Shown: piece after piece, positions 1 through 4,111 of the stretch
How positions within the stretch are numbered: the first letter of the stretch is position 1
Layout of the letters: each line of letters starts with the position of its first letter
Assembly: GCA_903927685.1 (NCBI GenBank)
Contig: CAIYOB010001281.1
Span: 1-6,785 of the forward strand
Source of the DNA: an uncultured Planctomycetaceae bacterium
Lineage (GTDB): Bacteria > Planctomycetota > Planctomycetia > Pirellulales > Pirellulaceae
DNA: 6,785 bases
Direction of reading: 5' to 3'
Made by a program: the position numbers and the translations under genes
Notes under the pieces: model-generated
What the model was told of the DNA's origin: nothing
Database searches by the model: none
The model's input: the letters and a program-made list of their open reading frames with translations, nothing else

Positions 1-305
1 GACAGCTTCAGGCTGAACCGGATGCTCACCTCGTCCGTGGGCTCGAACAAGCGACGGACGGGCGACGAGCCCTGCACGCCGGATTGGCGGTCGGGCCATT
101 CGTACTCGACGCAGCCCTTTCCCGCCGCTGCATCCCCGACGATGCGGAACTTGGTCCCGTCGTACCAGCCTCGCCCTGCCAGGTCGGCGTCCTCGAAGGA
201 TTCGCCGAACAGCATACCCGCTGTCGTTGCCTCGATATTGGGTTCTGCCGCCCAGACGGAGCTTACAAGAGCAAGCGACAGACCTGCAAATGCCTGGATT
301 CTCAT
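1..305 (-). CDS. Secreted protein of unknown function, 5' part only
   Basis: Reads leftward off the window edge; 101 complete codons are visible and the 3' end is missing. The start is the ATG at 305-303, preceded on the minus strand by AAGGAG (plus 314-319) eight bases upstream, a strong ribosome binding site. Residues 1-20 form a signal peptide (hydrophobic run AFAGLSLALVSSVWAA, likely cut near AA/EP), so the product is probably exported. The mature part has a motif-rich start (LFGESFEDADL, RGWYDG, GKGCVEYEW, RRLFEPTDEVSIRFSLKL) with alternating hydrophobic residues typical of a beta-sandwich. It resembles a group of secreted hypothetical proteins with a LamG or polysaccharide-lyase-like fold known from planctomycetes and other soil or aquatic bacteria. 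That assignment is from memory and is tentative. The reading frame stays open upstream of the start as far as gene 563-955, but the signal peptide and Shine-Dalgarno fix the start here. Confidence 0.8.
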   Translation of the reverse strand, partial: MRIQAFAGLSLALVSSVWAAEPNIEATTAGMLFGESFEDADLAGRGWYDGTKFRIVGDAAAGKGCVEYEWPDRQSGVQGSSPVRRLFEPTDEVSIRFSLKL

Positions 306-386
306 CGCCAAATCTCCTTCTTGAGCTTTGTGCCTACGAACAGCCCTGCCACCTATTGGGAACGATCGAACATCATTCCGCTGTAA

Positions 387-533
387 GTTCCCGTTTCGTT
401 CGATGGTCGCCTTACCACCGTCGTCGTGGATGCCGTCCTCGCTCCGCTTCCAGGCCGCCGGGTCGTAGGTCGGCATCCGCAGGAACGTAATGTAGGCGCC
501 CCGTTCCAGGAACGGACGTTGGGGTTCAGTCGG
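387..533 (-). pseudogene. Protein-like remnant upstream of the secreted gene
   Basis: The spacer between 305 and 563 is not featureless. In the minus frame shared with the gene at 1-305 there is an open stretch that reads like real protein (ERGAYITFLRMPTYDPAAWK, then SEDGIHDDGGKATIERNG). It has no start codon with a ribosome binding site and no stop before it runs into the signal peptide gene. The part nearer 305 (NLQRNDVRSF and on) looks non-coding. This may be the tail or middle of a decayed gene. The family is not recognised. Low certainty: an open frame in GC-rich DNA can look protein-like by chance. Confidence 0.3.
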
Positions 534-562
534 TGGGGCGGCCCCGAAAGCCGGTGTCCACG

Positions 563-955
563 TCAATCTCCCTCCGACTCGCTGCAGCACTCCAGCAACT
601 TCTGGCCGACATCGGCTGGCACGCCAAGCATGGCCGTATCGTCGACACCAGTCGAAATCGCGACCAGTGCTGCTACGATCTTCCTTTCGTCGTCATTCGG
701 CAGCACGTCCCCACCCAGGTACTTCTCGTGGTAGGCGATCCAGGCTGAGGTGATGCCGCACCACACGGCGACTTCCTGCTCCGGGTGCTTGTCCCGCATG
801 AAGCCGATCTCGAACTCTTCCAAGGTGGCGTTCAGGTACGGCCCGATCACCTCGAACACCGCCTCGATATGCTCCAGCAGTCTCGGCGGCAGCGATCGAT
901 GACGGATTGGACCTGGTTTCAGCTTGCTCGGATCGACGTATTCGGGGACAGTCAT
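563..955 (-). CDS. Conserved-looking hypothetical protein, 130 aa
   Basis: An intact small soluble protein with no signal peptide or membrane segment. I prefer the start at 955 (MTVPEYVDPS) because GAGG lies five bases before it. A start at 982 would add nine residues (MAPTAAEAH) but has no recognisable ribosome binding site. Features in order: a proline-rich N-terminus (VDPSKLKPGPIRHRSLPP, residues 7-24), helices LLEHIEAVFEVIGPYL (26-41) and LEEFEIGFMRDKHPEQEVAVW (45-65), an aromatic helix AWIAYHEKYL (71-80), and a C-terminal helix KIVAALVAISTG (92-103) ending in an acidic tail with CC. It lies 54 bases downstream of the 108-residue gene on the same strand, so co-transcription is likely. The acidic, helical composition would suit a small partner or adaptor protein, but no function can be assigned from sequence. 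It resembles planctomycete hypotheticals as I remember them. Confidence 0.75.
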   Translation of the reverse strand: MTVPEYVDPSKLKPGPIRHRSLPPRLLEHIEAVFEVIGPYLNATLEEFEIGFMRDKHPEQEVAVWCGITSAWIAYHEKYLGGDVLPNDDERKIVAALVAISTGVDDTAMLGVPADVGQKLLECCSESEGD

Positions 956-1009
956 GTGGGCCTCGGCTGCGGTTGGGGCCATGGGGATTGAAGTTCAGGC
1001 AGAATCCGG

Positions 1010-1336
1010 TCACGCCTTGGTTGGCCTGTCACCAAGCGTCTTCAATTGGCTGAAGATGATTTGCAGAAGCTTGTCGGCAGCGGCCTTGAGATTGTCGTTG
1101 CCCGCCACCCAGCCATCTGGCTCCAAGAGTACGAATTGGATCGCCGTGATCGCCACCAGCCGTTGAAGTGTCTCCAGCCGTGCATTCTCCCACCCTGCCG
1201 AGCCGAACGGTGTCGGGTGCCGGTCCCGCAGCAGGGCGTCGATGTCCGCTTGCAGATCCATGATCTCCAGCAGTCTCGTGCGCACGACCAACCCGGTTCG
1301 ATTTGCGTCTTCTCGTTCCTTTTTGGACACGTCCAT
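1010..1336 (-). CDS. Conserved-looking hypothetical protein, 108 aa
   Basis: An intact small helical, cytosolic-looking protein. The start ATG at 1336-1334 is set by a perfect AAGGAG (plus 1343-1348) six bases upstream. The frame also extends back to a GTG at 1393, which has no ribosome binding site and adds a polar, unstructured-looking segment, so it is rejected. Charged N-terminus (MDVSKKERED), then helix VVRTRLLEIMDLQADIDALL (17-36), a linker containing HPTPFGSAGWENAR (40-53), helix LETLQRLVAITAIQFVLL (54-71), the motif EPDGWVAGNDN (72-82), and a final helix LKAAADKLLQIIFSQLKTL (83-101). The pattern suggests a small helical bundle. No family recognised. It precedes the 130-residue gene and follows a broken gene (1380-1658) on the same strand, so the three may once have formed one operon. 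Confidence 0.78.
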   Translation of the reverse strand: MDVSKKEREDANRTGLVVRTRLLEIMDLQADIDALLRDRHPTPFGSAGWENARLETLQRLVAITAIQFVLLEPDGWVAGNDNLKAAADKLLQIIFSQLKTLGDRPTKA

Positions 1337-1342
1337 GCGGTG

Positions 1343-1348
1343 CTCCTT
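1343..1348 (-). promoter_or_regulatory. Shine-Dalgarno that fixes the start of the 108-aa gene
   Basis: AAGGAG on the minus strand, six bases before the ATG at 1336. It argues for translation starting there and against reading the gene as a continuation of the open frame that comes in from the upstream broken gene. Confidence 0.75.
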
Positions 1349-1379
1349 GAGTGTCGTGGTTGAATTGTCGTCGTTGCGT

Positions 1380-1658
1380 ATTCGGGCGTCCACCCTCGGC
1401 CCAAAAATGCCGCCCCCAGAATTCTGCGATGTCCTTGACCATTGGTGCGGATTCGGGGATCAGTTCGTGGAAGAAACTGGAGTTGTAGCGTTTGCAGGTT
1501 TGGCGTGCCAGATCGTAGGCGAGGAGTTGACGAGGAGTTGAGATGCTTTTGGCCGGCGGACGCATTCCAAAGCCGTCTCCACCGTGAGCAATTCCCGGCT
1601 GTCGAATCTGCGAACCAGCCCCCATTTCGACCTGCGTCGCCTTCTGCTCAGCGGTCAT
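1380..1658 (-). pseudogene. Broken hypothetical gene with two compensating frameshifts
   Basis: From ATG 1658 the frame reads MTAEQKATQVEMG and then turns into non-protein-like sequence. The adjacent frame carries convincing protein (VRRFDSRELLTVETALECVR, then RPKAS), and the original frame resumes with QLLAYDLARQTCKRYNSSFF, HELIPESAPMVKDIAEFWG. Two lesions explain this exactly: a run of five G (plus 1619-1623) with one base too many, and a perfect 11-bp tandem duplication (plus 1520-1541). Together they add 12 bases, so the later frame is restored. Removing both gives one continuous protein of at least about 85 residues. No natural stop is evident near its expected end: the frame runs on out of phase under the next gene to 1029, so the 3' end is probably also lost. 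Family not recognised. It could be a true pseudogene, or partly a sequencing or assembly artefact. Confidence 0.55.
1520..1541. repeat. Perfect 11-bp tandem duplication
   Basis: The 11-mer CGAGGAGTTGA occurs twice head to tail (1520-1530 and 1531-1541). Its length is not a multiple of three, so it shifts the frame of the gene at 1380-1658. It looks like a replication-slippage duplication, or an assembly duplication. Confidence 0.8.
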
Positions 1659-1679
1659 CGGAGAGCCCCTGAATTCCCG

Positions 1680-1819
1680 ATGGTCGTTCTCGGAGACATG
1701 AGCCTGCGCGGGAGCAGCATTCCCGTGGTGATTTGCAGCGGGTTGTTGAAGACCTCAAAGGGATGGGCGTCCAGAAAGTGGGGGCGACACATTGCTCCGG
1801 CGACAAGGCAATTGCCAAG
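1680..1819 (+). pseudogene. C-terminal scrap of an MBL-fold metallo-hydrolase, frameshifted
   Basis: Two short pieces in different frames match the end of a metallo-beta-lactamase-fold hydrolase of the type annotated as 7,8-dihydropterin-6-yl-methyl-4-(beta-D-ribofuranosyl)aminobenzene 5'-phosphate synthase-like. The first frame from 1680 reads MVVLGDMSLRGSS, matching the family's loop near VLGG.HL. The second frame, from about 1733, reads LQRVVEDLKGMGVQKVGATH followed by CSGDKAIA. The second piece carries the characteristic C-terminal metal-ligand motif (T/S)HC(S/T)G(D/E).AI, with His at 1790-1792. A frameshift between about 1715 and 1735 separates the pieces. The N-terminal HxHxDH metal-binding half is absent and the usual final residues after AIA are cut off by unrelated sequence at 1820. 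The assignment is by motif recognition only. Confidence 0.55.
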
Positions 1820-1987
1820 ACGAGAGTGTATCCTGCGGAAGTCCGCAAGGTGGACCAACACGACGCCTACGCCGTGGCCCGGTGGCTGAGGCGACGGTCG
1901 CTAAACGACCGCCACCGCGATCCCGCTATGACGGAGAGGGACCGAGAAGCCGCCAACCTGGAAGGCTGGATTTTGGGAGTCATGTGA
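1820..1987 (+). pseudogene. C-terminal scrap of a second protein joined to the MBL scrap
   Basis: Directly after the MBL piece and in the same frame, the sequence changes to RVYPAEVRKVDQHDAYAVARWLRR and ends EREAANLEGWILGVM (approximate wording, last residues before TGA 1985-1987). The motif KVDQHDAYAVARWLR together with a terminal EGWILGV reminds me of the C-terminus of planctomycete DUF429-type (RNase H-like, predicted nuclease) proteins. An IS110-type transposase also has a K.D..DA..LA motif, but the EGWILGV end does not fit IS110. There is no start, and nothing upstream belongs to the same protein. The junction at about 1820 looks like a deletion or illegitimate recombination point. The 75 bases after it up to 2062 hold nothing recognisable. 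Confidence 0.4.
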
Positions 1988-2062
1988 TCCCCCGGACGGG
2001 CGAACTGCAACCCGCTTTATCGAAAAAGGTAACCCGAAGACAAAGGACTGAAAGCCGCACAA

Positions 2063-2368
2063 ATGGCAAAAGAGGCACGGAATCACGACGAAGGGGATTA
2101 CCTGTACGACGCCCTCAGCGAGTACCTGGAACATGTGCGGGTGGCCTACCAGCAGCACGAGGACAAACGCCCGGTCATGCTCTTCGACATCCAAGAGCAA
2201 CGCATCTACGCCTATGGCTACGAAGGCTTCAAGAGCGAGCTTTCGGCCAGATCCCAGGCGTCGCTGGCAGACCAGTACGAGCAGGCACAGAAGTCCGGCA
2301 AGATGGTCGTCTTTGTCCGGGACAACGATAACCGCAGGCTGGTGTCGTATTCAATCGAATGCGAATGA
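2063..2368 (+). CDS. Hypothetical protein, 101 aa
   Basis: An intact small, soluble, acidic protein. Start ATG 2063. The only purine-rich stretch upstream is AAAGGA at 2042-2047, fifteen bases away, so the ribosome binding site is weak. Planctomycetes often lack good Shine-Dalgarno sequences. Contents: an amphipathic N-terminal helix (EGDYLYDALSEYLEHVRVAY, 10-29), then beta-type segments KRPVMLFDIQEQRIYAYGYE (35-54), a helix (FKSELSARSQASLADQYEQA, 56-75), and a closing strand pair MVVFVRDNDNRRLVSYSIE (81-99). The alternation suggests a compact alpha/beta fold. No signal peptide, membrane segment or catalytic motif. It is followed after about 110 bases by the DUF6868-like gene on the same strand. 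It looks conserved in style, but I do not recognise a named family. Confidence 0.75.
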   Translation: MAKEARNHDEGDYLYDALSEYLEHVRVAYQQHEDKRPVMLFDIQEQRIYAYGYEGFKSELSARSQASLADQYEQAQKSGKMVVFVRDNDNRRLVSYSIECE

Positions 2369-2479
2369 CAAGAAAACGAGGAAGGGTCGCACTCAATGCC
2401 GTTTCCGAATCCATGTCGGAAAATCGGTAAACAGGCCGTGGCCCCCAAGGCAGTGAGGCATAGCGAAGGAGCCGCCAGC

Positions 2480-2878
2480 ATGACCGATTCCACCCACGAC
2501 TTCTTCGACACCGTGGCCAAGATCCTGCTGCGGTGCTGGGTTTTCGGCTTCCTGCTCCTGCTGGTGTGGTTTGGCATCTACAGGCTGGCGAGTGACGTGC
2601 TCTACCGCCTCCACGGGACCATGTTCGGCCTGAGCGGGCACGATCGGAACGTCATCCACTACTGCGGTATGGCGTTCGTGAAGCTCCCTATTATTGCCGG
2701 GACTACATCGCGGGCAATCCCGTTCATGGCGGCCAGCCCTTGCCAACGGGCTGACGATCGGGCGAAAATGGCGGTCGTCGTTCTCGCACACCCACCCAAG
2801 GAACGTCCCCATGAAACGCATCGCTGCCCCGCTGTTCACGGCACTTTTGTTGGCCGCCACCGCCCACGCCCAGGATGA
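2480..2878 (+). pseudogene. DUF6868-like membrane protein with replaced C-terminus
   Basis: Start ATG 2480 with AAGGAG at 2466-2471, eight bases upstream. Residues 1-69 look like a small inner-membrane protein of the DUF6868 type: cytosolic N-terminus (MTDSTHDFFDTVAKILL), one clear membrane segment (CWVFGFLLLLVWFGIYRLAS, 19-38), then the family-like LYRLHGTMFGLS and IHYCGMAFVKL (59-69). In the family, KL is followed by a second hydrophobic segment rich in F and L and a short basic end. Here the sequence turns at 2687 into PIIAGTTSRAIPFM and further residues with no membrane character. The frame then overlaps the GH16 signal peptide and stops at 2878, so the last 63 residues are almost certainly not native. 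A different frame just past the junction (2689-2754) encodes YYCRDYIAGNPVHGGQPLPT and a stop, perhaps the tail of another lost gene. The family name rests on memory. Confidence 0.6.
2734..2753. repeat. Short inverted repeat before the GH16 gene
   Basis: CAGCCC and GGGCTG form a 6-bp stem with an 8-base loop, located between the broken membrane protein gene and the GH16 start. There is no T-run after it, so it is not a classical terminator. It could be chance. Confidence 0.25.
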
Positions 2879-3581
2879 CCAACTACCGTCAGCGTCCCCC
2901 GGCCAGACTTGGAAGCTGGTCTGGCAAGACGAATTCGACGGTGACAAACTCGACACCACCAAGTGGACGCCTCGGCCCGATGGGAAACGCAAGGGCGGTT
3001 GGTGGAGCCAAAAGGCCAGCGGTCTCGACGGCAAAGGCAACCTGGTCATCAAGACGTTCATGGACGGCGACAAGCCCACCGATGGCTGCCTCACGACCCA
3101 GGGCAAGTTCGAACACCGCTTTGGCTACTACGTGGCCCGTGTGCAATTCCAGAATCAGCCCGGCCACTGGTCGGCGTTTTGGATCACAGGGCCGGGGGTC
3201 GGCAAGGTCGGTGACGACGCACGTGACGGCTGCGAAATCGATATCATGGAAAAGCCGTGGCTGGACGAGCGGGTCCAGCACACTCTCCACTGGGACGGCT
3301 ACGGCCAGGACCACAAGTCCGAGGGCCACGTCGCCAAGGTGCCGGGCGTCATGAACGGCTTCCACACGTTCGGCCTGTGGTGGAAGGCCGACGAGTACAT
3401 TTTCTATGTGGACGGCAAAGAGACGTGGCGAAGCAAGGCGGGTGGCGTCTGCCAAGTGCCGGAGTACATGCTGCTCAGCGACGAGATCGGCGACTGGGCC
3501 GGAGACATCACGAAGGCGAAACTGCCGGACCAATTCCTGGTCGATTACGTGCGGGTGTATGATCTGGTGGAGAAGAAGTAG
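2811..3581 (+). CDS. Secreted glycoside hydrolase family 16 enzyme
   Basis: A 256-residue exported endo-acting glycosidase of the GH16 laminarinase/agarase/carrageenase/xyloglucanase superfamily, which cleaves beta-1,3 or beta-1,4 linkages in polysaccharides with retention of configuration. Start ATG 2811 with AAGGAA at 2798-2803, seven bases upstream. Signal peptide 1-20 (hydrophobic APLFTALLLAATAHA, cleavage AHA/QDD). The catalytic domain fills the rest: strand WKLVWQDEFDG (34-44), KWTPRP (51-56), the aromatic wall GGWWSQKA (62-69), QGKFEHRFGYYVARVQF (97-113), PGHWSAFWI (117-125), then the signature EIDIME at 142-147. By family rule E142 is the nucleophile, D144 the helper and E147 the acid/base. 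HTFGLWWKADEYIFYVDGKE (185-204) and a final FLVDYVRVYDL (242-252) complete the jelly roll. Length is normal for a single-domain GH16 and no binding module is attached. Exact substrate cannot be told. Its neighbours are decayed genes, so its promoter may lie between 2690 and 2795. Confidence 0.93.
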   Translation: MKRIAAPLFTALLLAATAHAQDDQLPSASPGQTWKLVWQDEFDGDKLDTTKWTPRPDGKRKGGWWSQKASGLDGKGNLVIKTFMDGDKPTDGCLTTQGKFEHRFGYYVARVQFQNQPGHWSAFWITGPGVGKVGDDARDGCEIDIMEKPWLDERVQHTLHWDGYGQDHKSEGHVAKVPGVMNGFHTFGLWWKADEYIFYVDGKETWRSKAGGVCQVPEYMLLSDEIGDWAGDITKAKLPDQFLVDYVRVYDLVEKK

Positions 3582-3622
3582 CCTGCCGTTGGCGAGTCCC
3601 GATCTCCCGTGACCGGCGACGT

Positions 3623-3793
3623 GTGCTGGTGCGTTTTTCGACATCCCGTTTGTCCGGCGAATTCGGTGGAACCTGGTTGTTCCTTTGCCGGGAAGGCAGG
3701 TCGGGGGCGTTCACCATCAGGCCGAGCGAAAGCGACGACATCGCTTCCGCCGAACGATGGCTAGAAATGAGGAAATGGCGGCAGCGGACATGA
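3623..3793 (+). pseudogene. Start-less protein remnant after the GH16 gene
   Basis: The stretch downstream of the GH16 stop carries a clearly protein-like frame: GEFGGTWLFLCREGRSGAFT followed by IRPSESDDIASAERWLEMRK and WRQRT, ending at TGA 3791-3793. The frame is open from inside the end of the GH16 gene, but no ATG with a ribosome binding site exists; the first candidate is GTG 3623, without a Shine-Dalgarno. This suggests the 3' end of a gene whose beginning was lost. The EFGGTWLF strand, the TIRP segment and the helix DIASAERWLEMRKWR look like a compact conserved domain, but I do not recognise the family. A GGAAC/GTTCC inverted repeat at 3668-3683 falls inside it and is probably incidental. 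The 80 bases after it show nothing. Confidence 0.4.
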
Positions 3794-3873
3794 GGGCGAC
3801 GGATTCGGTCGCCGTGGTCGCGGGCTGATCGGATTCTGCGGCCAAGATGGAAGTGACGGGCTGGAGCCGAACA

Positions 3874-4041
3874 ATGCTCTGCGAGCTTTGCCAATGCGAG
3901 GAAGCCTACAACTTCCACCACTTTATCCCCCGAACGCTGCATTCGAACAAGTGGTTCAAGCGACGTTACACCCGGCAGGAAATGCAGCAAGGCATGGAGG
4001 TCTGCAAGCCGTGTCACTCGGCCATCCACGACCTGATGTGA
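3874..4041 (+). CDS. Small HNH-type zinc-finger protein, probably truncated
   Basis: A 55-residue protein with the layout of a His-Me finger (HNH) nuclease core: CELC (C3, C6), YNFHHFIPRTLHSNKWF (12-28, with H15-H16 and N25), the basic linker KRRYTRQEMQQG (29-40), and CKPCHSAIH (C44, C47, H48, H52). The four cysteines would bind a structural zinc, and the HH and later H-x3-H residues would form the metal and catalytic site. Start 3874 is preferred because GGAG lies seven bases before it and the homology begins at MLCELC. An ATG at 3847 would add nine residues. Relatives I recall continue past this point with a segment containing EKEL..YNTLE.L, about 25-30 residues. Here a stop follows IHDLM at once, so the C-terminus is probably lost. 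DNA cleavage is therefore uncertain. Stand-alone, with no restriction or phage partner nearby. Confidence 0.65.
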   Translation: MLCELCQCEEAYNFHHFIPRTLHSNKWFKRRYTRQEMQQGMEVCKPCHSAIHDLM

Positions 4042-4051
4042 AGCACAACGA

Positions 4052-4076
4052 CGGCCGGGCGGGTGTGGCCCGGTCG
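4052..4076. terminator. GC-rich hairpin between the HNH gene and the GH95-like gene
   Basis: CGGCCGGGC and GCCCGGTCG form a 9-bp stem (one G-T pair) with a 7-base loop, eleven bases after the HNH stop. No T-run follows, so a factor-independent terminator is not proven. It could also sit in the 5' leader of the GH95-like gene, whose start is 36 bases downstream. Confidence 0.3.
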
Positions 4077-4111
4077 ATCAGCGGGAAAGTATCGACCTTT
4101 GAGGAGAATCT

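Noticed and set aside
872..1277. A 14-bp repeat (CTCCAGCAGTCTCG) in both small minus-strand genes
   Set aside because: It encodes RLLE in both genes by similar codons, the proteins are not otherwise alike, and a short match like this is expected in GC-rich helical coding sequence.
1029..1380. C-terminal half of the minus-strand frame starting at 1658
   Set aside because: It is out of phase with the 108-residue gene, which has its own strong start, and its Arg/Gly-rich translation is a shadow of that gene.
1820..1987. IS110-family transposase fragment suggested by KVDQHDAYAVARWLR
   Set aside because: The following segment and the EGWILGVM end do not fit IS110, no other transposase motif or element end is present, and a DUF429-like tail fits better, though not firmly.
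2393..3644. Long minus-strand open frames opposite the DUF6868-like and GH16 genes
   Set aside because: Compositional shadows. The plus-strand GH16 has a signal peptide, catalytic EIDIME motif and Shine-Dalgarno.
3508..4029. Minus-strand open frame of 173 codons across the spacer after GH16
   Set aside because: No recognisable motif, no good ribosome binding site, and it overlaps the HNH gene antisense. The plus-strand frame in the spacer looks more protein-like.
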